A DNA stretch of 64,000 nt, taken from the NCBI RefSeq assembly GCF_900096905.1, contig NZ_FMYI01000010.1, positions 1-64,000 on the forward strand, written 5' to 3'. This stretch comes from Pelagirhabdus alkalitolerans. GTDB lineage: Bacteria; Bacillota; Bacilli; Bacillales; Amphibacillaceae. Below, one piece after another: positions 7,910 to 16,592 of the stretch. A program made the translations under genes and the position numbers. The notes below the pieces were generated by a model. That model made no database searches. It was not told the origin of the DNA and saw only the letters and a program-made list of their open reading frames with translations. Numbering within the stretch: position 1 is the stretch's first letter; each line of letters starts with the position of its first letter.

Positions 7910-9088
7910 CTATCTTTCAATCACCATTGAAATCCCTTGTCCTCCACCGATACACAGTGTTGCTAAACCGTGTTTAACATCTTGTTTCATCATTTCATGG
8001 ACCAGTGTGACTAAAATTCGTGTACCACTTGCGCCAATCGGATGACCCAACGCGATTGCTCCACCATTTACATTCACAATATCTGTATTCAAACCTAAAT
8101 CTTTCACAACGCTGAGCGATTGTGCCGCAAAGGCTTCATTTGCCTCGATCAAGTCAAGATCATCAACTGTTAAGTTCGCTTTTTGAAGTACTTTTTTCGT
8201 TGCTGGAATGGGACCACATCCCATAATTTCATGTTGAATACCAGCACTTGCATAAGCTTTAATACGTCCGATGACTTCTAATCCAAGTTCATCTGCTTTT
8301 TCGGCACTCATCAGTAACACGGCTGCTGCACCATCATTGATTCCTGATGCATTCCCTGCTGTGACAGAACCGTCTTTCTTAAAAGCAGGCTTTAATTTGG
8401 CCAATCCTTCAGCCGTTGCACCAAATCGAGGATGCTCATCCGTATCGACTGTCACCGGATCACCTTTTCGTTGAGGTATTTTAACAGGTGATATCTCTTC
8501 TTTAAATCGATTTGCTTTAATTGCTTTTTCAGCACGCTGCTGGCTTGTTGCAGCGAACGCATCTTGTGCTTCTCTTGTAAAACCGTATCGATCATTAATA
8601 TTCTCAGCTGTTATGCCCATGTGATAGTGATCAAATGCATCCATCAAGCCATCTGTTAAAATCGTATCTTTTAGGCTTATATCACCCATTTTCTTGCCAA
8701 ATCGTCCATTCGGTAAAACATGTGCTGCTTGACTCATGCTTTCTGTTCCACCTGCAATAATTACATCTGCATCACCGACCATAATCGATTGAGCACCTAG
8801 GGCAACTGATTTCAATCCTGAACCGCACACTTTATTGATCGTAAATGAAGGAACGGCCTCTGGAATCCCCGCATTCACTGCAATTTGTCGGGTCACATTC
8901 TGACCATGTCCTGCACCAAGTACATTTCCGAAAATCAATTCTTCTATATCACCAGGTTTGACCGGGCTATCCTTTAATAAGTCTTTTACGACCGATACAC
9001 CTAAATCAACTGGTGATACATCTTTTAGTGATCCTCCAAACGTTCCAATTGGGGTACGTAATGCTTTAACAATCACGACATCTTTCAT
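7910..9088 (-). CDS. Acetyl-CoA C-acetyltransferase (thiolase)
   Basis: 392 residues, full-length thiolase. Nucleophile Cys88 in NKVCGSGLKS, His in GHPIGASG near 348, and acid/base Cys in CIGGGQG near 378. It reversibly condenses two acetyl-CoA to acetoacetyl-CoA. With AtoDA and hydroxybutyrate dehydrogenase it makes a complete route from 3-hydroxybutyrate to acetyl-CoA. It is the first gene of a five-gene operon behind a promoter with a downstream cre-like site. ATG 9088 has GGAGGC upstream. Confidence 0.92.
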   Translation of the reverse strand: MKDVVIVKALRTPIGTFGGSLKDVSPVDLGVSVVKDLLKDSPVKPGDIEELIFGNVLGAGHGQNVTRQIAVNAGIPEAVPSFTINKVCGSGLKSVALGAQSIMVGDADVIIAGGTESMSQAAHVLPNGRFGKKMGDISLKDTILTDGLMDAFDHYHMGITAENINDRYGFTREAQDAFAATSQQRAEKAIKANRFKEEISPVKIPQRKGDPVTVDTDEHPRFGATAEGLAKLKPAFKKDGSVTAGNASGINDGAAAVLLMSAEKADELGLEVIGRIKAYASAGIQHEIMGCGPIPATKKVLQKANLTVDDLDLIEANEAFAAQSLSVVKDLGLNTDIVNVNGGAIALGHPIGASGTRILVTLVHEMMKQDVKHGLATLCIGGGQGISMVIER

Positions 9089-9145
9089 AAAAAATGCCTC
9101 CTCTATAAGTTTTTGTTTTTTATGTTCATCTTTAATTAATTAATA

Positions 9146-9194
9146 AGTAACCGCTTACAATTTGATTATAAGTGGAGGTGTTGGTGAAGTCGAA
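9146..9194 (-). promoter_or_regulatory. Promoter and cre site of ketone-body operon
   Basis: TTCGAC (9194-9189), 18 bases, TATAAT (9170-9165). Immediately downstream on the minus strand lies TGTAAGCGGTTACT (9159-9146), which matches the CcpA cre consensus TGWAANCGNTNWCA at 13 of 14 positions. A cre over the transcription start normally represses in the presence of preferred sugars, so the operon is predicted to be under carbon catabolite repression. Confidence 0.75.
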
Positions 9195-9277
9195 TACATC
9201 ATTTTTATCTACCCAATAAGTTTTACTTATGGAATGAATGGGAGTATCTAAAACGAAACATTCTTAACCACATAAAA

Positions 9278-9302
9278 AAACCCACCCTTTATAGGTGAGT
9301 TT
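9278..9302 (-). terminator. Terminator of the EAL-HDOD gene
   Basis: AAACCCACC (9278-9286) and GGTGAGTTT (9294-9302) pair with one wobble. On the minus strand a T run follows. It overlaps the stop codon of the EAL-HDOD gene. Confidence 0.7.
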
Positions 9303-10539
9303 GATCATCCAGTATCGATTGCGCCCAATTTTGAGCATCTTTATAAATTGGAATGATTGCCTGTTTGTCAAAGTTAAGCTGATCAGCAAGCTCGTCAACT
9401 TGACACCAATTCGCTTGTTCATACGCTACAGCCAATTGATAAATGGGGGTTAACTCGCTTTTTTCTTCCAATAATCCTGCTTCAATTTCACGATCCAACG
9501 ATAATTCCTGAATGAGCTTATCCAATGGCTGCCGGAGTATAGCAGGCAATTGTGAAAAATAGCCGATCAAAAAGGCTTCTTGACTCTTGTTTAAGTTTAG
9601 TAGTATGGCTAGTTGCTCAGACATTTTGGCACGATAATAAGAACTGACGATTAATTCATTTAGTTCAGGTACCTCCATATAATCATGGTGCTCACGTAAT
9701 GCTAACACATATAACCACTTTTTGATTTCCTTAGGACCGAGTAAAACAACAGCACGCTCAATTGAATTAATCCTTTCTAATCGCCGGTAAAACGGAGAAT
9801 TAATAAGCCTCAACAATTTATAAGCAAGTGACAAGTCATTTTGAATAATCGATGCTACTTCCGTTAGCTCCACTTCTTCTCGGTCAATCTGTTGAATCAG
9901 TTGAATATAAGTATAATAAAAACTAGGAATTTCAAATGACTCCATTAGTTGTGGACGCATAAAAAAGAACCCTTGGAAAAAGTCATAACCCAATTCCAGC
10001 GCTTCTTGAAACATTGCTTCTGTTTCAATCTTCTCTGCAATTAATTGAATATGGGGGAATTGATGACGCACAGCCCAAACAACTTCTTTTCGTTTTTGTT
10101 TATCTGTAAATTGAAGAAAATCAATTTTTAAATATGTCAAATGGGGTAATAACCCCGCTTCATACCACTCATCAAATAGTTCAGCCGTCACATCATCTAG
10201 CGCAAATCGGTATCCCTTTGTTGCTAATCGCTTAATGAGCTTAATCACGCGTTCGTTTAACTGAATGGATTCTAACAATTCAATCACAATATCATCCGGT
10301 TGAAACTGTTCAATAACCCCTTCTTGTAGCAAGTTATCGGTAAAGTTAACAAAAACATCCGATTGCCCTGTTAAACGGTCTAGTCCAATATTCAAAAACG
10401 CATTGACCATGACCTCAATGGTTGCTTGGTCACCATCAAATACTTGATTAGGCTGTTCACTTCTATAAAGCAATTCATATGCAAACACTTGACGATGTCG
10501 ATCTAAAATAGGTTGTTTAGCAACTAACACTCGATTCAT
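9289..10539 (-). CDS. EAL-HDOD two-domain signalling protein (YuxH-like)
   Basis: 416 residues. N-terminal EAL-like domain (about 1-200) followed by an HDOD domain (about 205-390). The EAL motif is replaced by YELLYR (about 22-27), though FVNF, IVIELLE and DDVTAELFDEW mark the fold, so cyclic-di-GMP hydrolysis is unlikely; such proteins are treated as degenerate EAL signalling or scaffold proteins, YuxH in B. subtilis. Start ATG 10539 follows GAGGGGA. It is a single gene with its own terminator; no regulator is adjacent. Function is not known in detail for the family. Confidence 0.82.
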   Translation of the reverse strand: MNRVLVAKQPILDRHRQVFAYELLYRSEQPNQVFDGDQATIEVMVNAFLNIGLDRLTGQSDVFVNFTDNLLQEGVIEQFQPDDIVIELLESIQLNERVIKLIKRLATKGYRFALDDVTAELFDEWYEAGLLPHLTYLKIDFLQFTDKQKRKEVVWAVRHQFPHIQLIAEKIETEAMFQEALELGYDFFQGFFFMRPQLMESFEIPSFYYTYIQLIQQIDREEVELTEVASIIQNDLSLAYKLLRLINSPFYRRLERINSIERAVVLLGPKEIKKWLYVLALREHHDYMEVPELNELIVSSYYRAKMSEQLAILLNLNKSQEAFLIGYFSQLPAILRQPLDKLIQELSLDREIEAGLLEEKSELTPIYQLAVAYEQANWCQVDELADQLNFDKQAIIPIYKDAQNWAQSILDDQTHL

Positions 10540-10654
10540 GGTGATTCCCCTCACTGGCTGATTTAAAGACTATTGGCACATTAAAATCAGACTATCATAT
10601 TTGAAAGTTATGTCAATTAGTTATTTGTTCCCTATTATACCATTATTTAAAGCA

Positions 10655-10687
10655 AAGAAGGTTAGTCACTTAATGACTAACCTTCTT
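10655..10687. terminator. Hairpin terminator after the GST gene
   Basis: Fourteen-base perfect arms, AAGAAGGTTAGTCA (10655-10668) and its inverse (10674-10687), loop of five. The T run is better on the plus strand (TTCTTTTT), but on the minus strand it lies directly after the GST stop. Confidence 0.75.
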
Positions 10688-10688
10688 T

Positions 10689-11651
10689 TTAATCGAGCGT
10701 TAAATCTAATTCAGGTCCTGCTGGAACAATCCCATTCGGATTAATATTTTTATGACTCTTATAATAATGATCCTTAATATGCTTAAAGTTTACTGTTTCT
10801 GCAACTCCAGGATAGTTATATAATACTTTGGTGTAATGCCATAGATTTGGATACTCCGTTAATCGTTTCAAGTTACATTTAAAATGACCATGATACACAG
10901 AGTCGAACCGAATGAGCGTTGTGAATAATCGCCAATCGGCTTCTGTCAGCACATCACCCACTAAATACTTTTGTGATGCTAGTCTTTTTTCTAACATATC
11001 TAGAGATTCAAACAACTTCGTCACTTCTTCTTCGTATACGTCTTGTTTTGTGGCAAAACCTGCTTTGTAAACGCCGTTATTCACTTCATGGTACACCTTT
11101 TCGTTAATCGCATCGATCTCACCTACTAAATGGTCAGGTCTATAATCATAATCATCCGCACCTAAATGATTAAACGCGGTATTAAATATTCGAATAATAT
11201 CAGCCGATTCATTATTGACGATTGTTTCTTCCTTTAAGTCAAACAATACGGGTACGGATACACGGCCACTATAGCTTGGATCTGCTTTTTGATAAATTTG
11301 ATAAAGATACGTTGCATCCATGACTGGATCGGGAACGACACCATCTTCAGGTTCAAACGTCCAACCTTTATTCTCACGATATGGATTCACAACAGAGACT
11401 GAGATCATATCTTCCAGCCCTTTAATTTTTCTCATAATAAGCGCACGATTTGCCCACGGACACGCATAAGACACATACAAGTGATACCGATTCGGTTCAG
11501 CTTTAAACCCGCGATCTCCTGTAGGACCAGCACTTCCATCAGACGTCACCCAACGACGAAATTGTGATTCTTTACGAATAAACCGACCTTCAGCATCGCT
11601 TTTAATATCCTCTGCATCGTCATGCCATTTACCATCAACTAATAACCCCAT
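10689..11651 (-). CDS. Glutathionyl-hydroquinone reductase family protein (Xi-class GST)
   Basis: 320 residues, typical of the YqjG/Ecm4 family: thioredoxin-fold N-domain with catalytic Cys64 in SYACPWANRA, then an all-helical C-domain. These enzymes use glutathione to reduce glutathionyl-hydroquinones in the cytoplasm. Many Bacillaceae make bacillithiol rather than glutathione, so either glutathione is imported or another thiol is used; this is inference. It is a single gene with a hairpin terminator, and ATG 11651 sits behind AGGAGTGA. Confidence 0.88.
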   Translation of the reverse strand: MGLLVDGKWHDDAEDIKSDAEGRFIRKESQFRRWVTSDGSAGPTGDRGFKAEPNRYHLYVSYACPWANRALIMRKIKGLEDMISVSVVNPYRENKGWTFEPEDGVVPDPVMDATYLYQIYQKADPSYSGRVSVPVLFDLKEETIVNNESADIIRIFNTAFNHLGADDYDYRPDHLVGEIDAINEKVYHEVNNGVYKAGFATKQDVYEEEVTKLFESLDMLEKRLASQKYLVGDVLTEADWRLFTTLIRFDSVYHGHFKCNLKRLTEYPNLWHYTKVLYNYPGVAETVNFKHIKDHYYKSHKNINPNGIVPAGPELDLTLD

Positions 11652-11793
11652 ACAGTCACTCCTCTTTTTTTATGACAAATTTATCCTAGTTTACCTATAC
11701 ACGTTTTGATGCCTCCTAAAACATAAACCGCTATCGCAACCTGAAGCACATTGCGTTAAAATTTACATATAATCCCTAATTAAAAAAGGAGAG

Positions 11794-12043
11794 ATGCACT
11801 ATTTTTCTAAAAAGATATAAGTCCAAACAAGATCTTGAAAACTATAAGGTTTACACGACACTGATCAACTTTTGGATTGCTTTTTTAGTCCCGGTCTTAG
11901 GTATTTTCTTAGCCATGTATAATAAACGAGTAGTTGCTAAAAATGATTATCCGAAATGGATGGATAAAACTGCTAACATTGCTATAATACACCAATCGAT
12001 CGTGATAATACTTGTTGCTATAGGTATCTATATATCTAGCTAA
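11794..12043 (+). pseudogene. Small two-helix membrane protein with shift near start
   Basis: A good ribosome site (AAAAAAGGAGAG) precedes ATG 11794, but that frame stops after eight codons. The next frame is open from ATT 11801 to TAA 12043 (80 codons). It encodes a basic start (FLKRYKSKQDLENYK), a helix around FWIAFLVPVLGIFLAMY, and a second helix around IVIILVAIGIYIS. Removing one T from the T5 run at 11802-11806 would join the ATG to this frame. So it is a one-base frameshift, a rare AUU start, or a sequence error. No family recognised. Confidence 0.5.
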
Positions 12044-12083
12044 CCATCAAGAGACTTACATAATCAAAAGTTCTAGATAGAAT

Positions 12084-12227
12084 TTACAATTTCGTAAGCA
12101 AGGAGTGGGGGGACATCATTAAAGTATCATTTTCGGTGATGTACTCATCATTGATCTGTTCATTTAGACCATTAAATACTTTTCGATAGATCGTTTTGTG
12201 CCATACATAACCACCACAACTAAACAT
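12084..12227 (-). CDS. Possible short protein of unknown function
   Basis: A 47-codon frame, ATG 12227 to TAA 12086-12084, containing VWHKTIYRKVF and NDEYITENDTL. Composition looks protein-like, but there is no clear ribosome site and no recognised family. The frame is open a little further upstream of the ATG, so it could be the tail of a decayed gene. The rest of 12044-12308 shows nothing else. Confidence 0.2.
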   Translation of the reverse strand: MFSCGGYVWHKTIYRKVFNGLNEQINDEYITENDTLMMSPHSLLTKL

Positions 12228-12308
12228 TAAGCAAATTACATTAAAAAAATCATAGATCGATTAACAGTAATACAGATAACTCTAAGGTTATTCTTACTGG
12301 GTATTATT

Positions 12309-13010
12309 TTATAATAAGAATTCGCGTTTCGCTTGCTCATGTTTGTCTAATATAATATTTTCGTATTTGATACCAAACTCCTTAAGCAACTTAATATTTT
12401 CTCTAAGAAACTCATCACTGCCAACAATATAGAAAAAGCCCTCCTGATCTGAAGCTAAACGTTTCACCTCTTCATAATAATCAAATCGATTATCTACAAA
12501 TTTTGATGTGAAGCTCTTATCGACAGCCGTTGTAAATAGATCAGTAAACAAAAATTGTCTTGATGACTCAATATTCAAAGAATAAACTTCATTAATATTA
12601 GATGAATCTTCAAAGTATTTCATAACAAGCGGTCTAAAAGTTGCTAAAGCGACACCTGATGATAAAAGGTAAATAGATTTTCCTTCATTTTTTATTGGGA
12701 CGTTCGATTGTGTCTTGAATAATGCTACCTCATCACCAATATCAAGGTTTTTTACAATCGACTTAAACTCGGAACAGTGTTCTTTTATACGAGTTGTAAT
12801 ACCTATTAAACCTTCATCTGGTAAAGTCGATATTGACATATGCCGAACAAGACTACGATTGGGTTTATCACTAGCATTAAAACCTTTCATAGCAAAGTGA
12901 GTGTGAGCGCCCTCTTCCCAAGTAAAACCTTCTGGGCATTCAAGAAGATATGTTCTTACCTCACTAGATTCTTCAATAACTTTATTAATTTTAGTCCAAT
13001 ATATTTGCAT
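12309..13010 (-). CDS. Ferredoxin-NADP-reductase-like flavin oxidoreductase, Fur controlled
   Basis: 233 residues with the two-domain FNR layout. An FAD-binding beta-barrel (about 1-105) has RHMSIST (about 61-67), the RxYS-type FAD motif. An NAD(P)-binding domain follows (about 108-230) with LLSSGVALATFRPLV in place of the GGxGxxP loop and a C-terminal VGSDEFLRENIKLL segment. It should pass electrons from NAD(P)H through FAD. The promoter is built around a Fur box, so a role as ferric-siderophore or haem-related reductase is likely but inferred. Single gene; ATG 13010 follows AAAGGAGAA. Confidence 0.72.
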   Translation of the reverse strand: MQIYWTKINKVIEESSEVRTYLLECPEGFTWEEGAHTHFAMKGFNASDKPNRSLVRHMSISTLPDEGLIGITTRIKEHCSEFKSIVKNLDIGDEVALFKTQSNVPIKNEGKSIYLLSSGVALATFRPLVMKYFEDSSNINEVYSLNIESSRQFLFTDLFTTAVDKSFTSKFVDNRFDYYEEVKRLASDQEGFFYIVGSDEFLRENIKLLKEFGIKYENIILDKHEQAKREFLL

Positions 13011-13046
13011 TCATCATTCTCCTTTGTACATTAACTAATATAACTT

Positions 13047-13080
13047 ACTATAACCTAATTGATAATCATTTTCAATTAGG
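13047..13080 (-). promoter_or_regulatory. Fur-box promoter of the flavin reductase gene
   Basis: TTGAAA (13075-13070), 17 bases, TATAGT (13052-13047). The spacer region carries TGATAATCATTTTCA (13060-13074 on plus), 14 of 15 to the Bacillus Fur box TGATAATNATTATCA. Nine-base perfect arms CCTAATTGA (13054-13062) and TCAATTAGG (13072-13080) make a larger palindrome. Binding there would block polymerase, so expression should rise when iron is scarce. Confidence 0.8.
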
Positions 13081-13257
13081 TTACATGCACGTTCAATTAA
13101 TTTTTGATTAAAATGACGCATCAAATAGAATAACGATAAAGTAAATATCAGCTGCATCCACTAGTTATTCATTAGATCAAGTGAATTAAGTTTAAAAGGA
13201 TCGATAAAAGGCTATATCAACGTCATAAAGAAGTATGATTTTAGGGGGGGGCATAAT

Positions 13258-13605
13258 ATGAAAGCTGCAAAAATGGTCGCATGGATTTGTTTGATTGCGA
13301 TGACGGCTGGTTTAATTAATGCATTTGTTAATGGTGATTTTTTCATAGATGGAGGCGCCTTATTTGAAAACCCTTGGGGTGTCATGTCGATCATTGATCT
13401 ATACGTCGGCTTTGCTTTATTTTCTATATGGATCGTCTATCGTGAGAAAACTCGATGGAAAATGATCATTTGGGTTGTAACGATGATGATTTTTGGGTTC
13501 TTAACAGGAAGTATTTATGTATTAAAAGCACTCTATGAATCTAAAGGGGATTGGCAGGTCGCACTTCACGGTTTGAATCGAGGTGCTAATAATGGAAAAA
13601 CTTAA
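13258..13605 (+). CDS. DUF1475-family membrane protein
   Basis: 115 residues with three predicted membrane segments: about 5-25, 45-62 and 70-92. The order of small and aromatic residues (NPWGVMSIIDLYVGF, FSIWIVYREKT) resembles Pfam DUF1475. Function unknown. A run of eight G (13244-13251) acts as the ribosome site. The downstream gene starts within its last codons, so the two are translationally coupled. Confidence 0.65.
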   Translation: MKAAKMVAWICLIAMTAGLINAFVNGDFFIDGGALFENPWGVMSIIDLYVGFALFSIWIVYREKTRWKMIIWVVTMMIFGFLTGSIYVLKALYESKGDWQVALHGLNRGANNGKT

Positions 13606-14260
13606 AGAGTGGAAAGAACAACTCTTGCTCGTCTTTCAGAACAAAACCATTGATGCCATCTTCCCACCACTGATCTTCTTTCTAGCGAATCAATTTTTTT
13701 CTTTAGAAATGTCGGCAGGCCTCACACTGATCTATTTGGTTGCACTCATTATTTATCGAGTCTTCAAAAAGCATACGAAAAAGTATGTATTAGTTGGGGT
13801 AGGCGGGAGTTTAGTTTCAATCGGCTTTAGCTTTTGGTCTGGCGAAGCAATCAATTACTACCTGCCTGGTCTTATCTCAACAGGTATGATTGTGATCGCA
13901 TGTGTTGCCTCATTGCTCATGAAAAAACCGCTCGCTGCTTTACTCAGTCACATTACGAGAGGGTGGCCAATTGAATGGTATTTCCGAGATGATATTCGCC
14001 CAGCGTACGAGATCGTAACATTACTATGGGCCGTGTACTTTTTCATTCGATTAGCGGTTCAAACACCTCTATTCTTAATGGAAGCATTCTCTGCTTACTT
14101 TTTCGTGAACAATATACTTGGCTGGCCTCTTAACATCACAATACTCATTATCACATATGTTATCGGTATTCAGCAGTTAAGAAAACGAAAAGGTCCGAGC
14201 GTTGAGGAATTTATAAACAATGAACAACCACCTTTTGAAGGGCAGCAGAAAGGCTTTTAA
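13592..14260 (+). CDS. DUF3159-like membrane protein
   Basis: 222 residues, five to six predicted membrane helices between about residues 20 and 200. The RPAYEIVTLLWAVYFFIR and VQTPLFL segments resemble DUF3159 proteins, which are best known from actinobacteria; the assignment is by eye and tentative. The tail is hydrophilic. Start ATG 13592 follows GAGGTG and overlaps the DUF1475 gene by 14 bases. A bidirectional terminator follows. Confidence 0.5.
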   Translation: MEKLKEWKEQLLLVFQNKTIDAIFPPLIFFLANQFFSLEMSAGLTLIYLVALIIYRVFKKHTKKYVLVGVGGSLVSIGFSFWSGEAINYYLPGLISTGMIVIACVASLLMKKPLAALLSHITRGWPIEWYFRDDIRPAYEIVTLLWAVYFFIRLAVQTPLFLMEAFSAYFFVNNILGWPLNITILIITYVIGIQQLRKRKGPSVEEFINNEQPPFEGQQKGF

Positions 14261-14267
14261 TTTGCAT

Positions 14268-14300
14268 AAAAAGGACGTGCTTTTATAGCACGTCCTTTTT
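14268..14300. terminator. Bidirectional terminator
   Basis: AAAAAGGACGTGC (14268-14280) and GCACGTCCTTTTT (14288-14300) form a 13-base perfect stem with T runs on both strands, between the convergent DUF3159 and DUF2177 genes. Confidence 0.92.
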
Positions 14301-14308
14301 CGATTCTT

Positions 14309-14704
14309 TTAAATCAGCGCAGTAATGTAATAACTAACAACCGATACTAAACCACCTAAAGTCGTTCCCCAAATTAAATCAACAATGGTCACCTTAAGCG
14401 GCCATTTATCAAGGGTTGCTAAATTCGTTAAATCATACGTTGAATAAGCAATCAAACCAAAGATTAAGCCTCTTATGAGTGCGTCACTCATACTCTCCAT
14501 TTGTAGCGCTGGATCAATGACGAAATAGACGAGTCCGAAAATGAAGATGAAATAAAAGATTACAGCAGCTGTCCAATTGGTTTTTGCTTTCATTAAAAAT
14601 CCAATTTGTTCTTTATAAAACGTTCTAGCGACAAGGCCTAGCCAAATAATATCAATCACAAAAAAGACAACAAACGTCACGAGATAAGCGATCAAAAAAT
14701 CCAT
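14309..14704 (-). CDS. DUF2177-family membrane protein
   Basis: 131 residues, four predicted membrane helices. The IDIIWLGLVARTFYKEQIG start, the FGLIAYSTYDLTNLATL helix and the final IVDLIWGTTLGG segment are hallmarks of DUF2177. No biochemical function is established. It lies 13 bases after the DAK2-DegV gene and probably shares its transcript. Confidence 0.82.
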   Translation of the reverse strand: MDFLIAYLVTFVVFFVIDIIWLGLVARTFYKEQIGFLMKAKTNWTAAVIFYFIFIFGLVYFVIDPALQMESMSDALIRGLIFGLIAYSTYDLTNLATLDKWPLKVTIVDLIWGTTLGGLVSVVSYYITALI

Positions 14705-14717
14705 AAGCTTTTTCCTC

Positions 14718-16487
14718 CTATTCGGTTATATACGCAACTGCGACAGCACCTGCACCGGCTCCAACAGCAATCACACCTGAACTTTCCGTGATATATTCCG
14801 GTTCCTGATTTAATGCCGTTTTTAATTCTTCAGCAAACGCCTGACCAAGCTTAGCATCATTGACATACGTCACGGCGAAATGCTTGATCCCTTTTGTATC
14901 TTTTATGTTTTTTAAATGCTTAATAATTTTCTTCTGTGCTTTTTCTGGATTAAAAGCAATTTTAAACACTTCACCTTCACCATTCTCATCGAGCGATACG
15001 ATCGGTTTTAAACCAACCTTTTTAGCAATCCCGCCAGCTCGAACGCTAAGACGTCCTGAGGCAATCATATTATCTAACGTATTAATTTTGACGAGAATTT
15101 TTGATTGATCGATCGAACGATTCGCCTCACGAATGATCTCATCAACTGATTTATTGGCCTTCAAGTTCTGAATCGCTTGCCACACGATTAACCCTTCTGC
15201 TACCGAGTTTTGCTTCGTATCGATCACATGAATCAATTGTTCATCTTGATTAAATACTTCAGCCGCTTTTGTGAAAACATTATACGTCCCGCTTAATGCT
15301 TTAGCGACTGAAAAAACAACCACTTCATCATAATAGGTGAGTAAATAACGATATGCCTCTTCAACTGTCTTTGCCGTCGGTTGAGAAGAGGTCGGATGAC
15401 TATTTTTATTTTTCGCCAATTCAAATAGCTTTTCATTCGTAATCGTTAGTTTATCCACAAAAGATGTTTCACCGACCAGAAGTGATATATGAACGACATG
15501 GACTTGCGCGTCATCCAGGATCTCTTTCGGTAAATCAGCGATCGAATCTGTCACAATTACTGTCTTGTATTTTTGATTATAAATTCTTTCATACTGCATC
15601 ATCATGTCATCGACTTTTTGTTCGATAATATGACCATGATCAGACAAACGATCGAACATTTCTGCCGGTTCATTCGTATGAATATGCAGTCTTGTCTTCG
15701 TTTTCCCTTTCACTTGAACGATTGAATCACCCAAATCTGTCAACAAGCTCTTCAAATCTTCAACACTTGAGTCGTGTTCAATTAATGCTTCGGTACAGTA
15801 ACGATAGTCACCGATATCATGATCATCTTCATGAATAGCAGGGATGGTTTCTTCTGTCTCTAATTGATCAGTTGAAATGGCGTGGCCTCTTACGCCATCT
15901 AAAAAACCTTTAACAAAGTAAGCAAACCCCTTAGCACCTGAGTCCACAACAGACGATTTTTTCAAAACCTTTAATTGTTCCGTCGTATTCCCCACTGCAC
16001 TTTCGACCTTTTCAAATGCTGTTTCTAAAAGCTGATCAAAAGCATCATGACTCTCTAGCTCTTTACTTAATGCATCATGGAACACACTCATCGTTGTCAA
16101 AATGGTTCCTTCTACAGGTTTTTCTACGGCACGATAAGCATACTCCATTCCTTCTTTAATCGCTGTAGCGAAACTCTCTTTTGTAATGACCGTCTCTTCT
16201 GTAATCCCTTCACTAAATCCTTGAAAATACTGGGCAAAAATTAAACCTGAATTACCTCTTGCGCCAATAATGGCAGAATCAGCAATCGTATCCACAGTCG
16301 TTTTCGTATTGTCTTTAAGTTCTGAATGATGAACAATGCTATGCATCATTGAGAAAAGATTGCTTCCTGTATCCCCATCAGCGACAGGAAACACGTTAAT
16401 GTTATTTAAAAACAAGCGATTATTCATCACTTCTTTAGCACCGTTAATTAAGCCGTTATATAACTCGTCATATGTGATTGTCTCCAT
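14718..16487 (-). CDS. Fused DAK2 (FakA-like) and DegV (FakB-like) protein
   Basis: 589 residues. A DAK2 kinase domain (about 5-200) has nucleotide/Mg motif VADGDTGSN and GARGNSGLIFAQYFQG. A FakA middle region follows (about 220-305, with HIHTNEPAEMF). Then a complete DegV fatty-acid-binding domain (about 310-589) with VTDSIADLP, TSSQPT and SGTYN. In B. subtilis and S. aureus the kinase FakA and carrier FakB are separate and phosphorylate exogenous fatty acids for phospholipid synthesis; here both are in one chain. ATG 16487 follows GGAGATGA; another in-frame ATG at 16499 has a weaker site. Confidence 0.85.
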   Translation of the reverse strand: METITYDELYNGLINGAKEVMNNRLFLNNINVFPVADGDTGSNLFSMMHSIVHHSELKDNTKTTVDTIADSAIIGARGNSGLIFAQYFQGFSEGITEETVITKESFATAIKEGMEYAYRAVEKPVEGTILTTMSVFHDALSKELESHDAFDQLLETAFEKVESAVGNTTEQLKVLKKSSVVDSGAKGFAYFVKGFLDGVRGHAISTDQLETEETIPAIHEDDHDIGDYRYCTEALIEHDSSVEDLKSLLTDLGDSIVQVKGKTKTRLHIHTNEPAEMFDRLSDHGHIIEQKVDDMMMQYERIYNQKYKTVIVTDSIADLPKEILDDAQVHVVHISLLVGETSFVDKLTITNEKLFELAKNKNSHPTSSQPTAKTVEEAYRYLLTYYDEVVVFSVAKALSGTYNVFTKAAEVFNQDEQLIHVIDTKQNSVAEGLIVWQAIQNLKANKSVDEIIREANRSIDQSKILVKINTLDNMIASGRLSVRAGGIAKKVGLKPIVSLDENGEGEVFKIAFNPEKAQKKIIKHLKNIKDTKGIKHFAVTYVNDAKLGQAFAEELKTALNQEPEYITESSGVIAVGAGAGAVAVAYITE

Positions 16488-16592
16488 GCTCATCTCCATC
16501 TTTCTATGGTGTTTTTATAGTATACAAGTCGCCCTATGAACCTAGGCAACTTGTATACACGTTTATTATTTTGCTAGGATGATTAGTTTATC

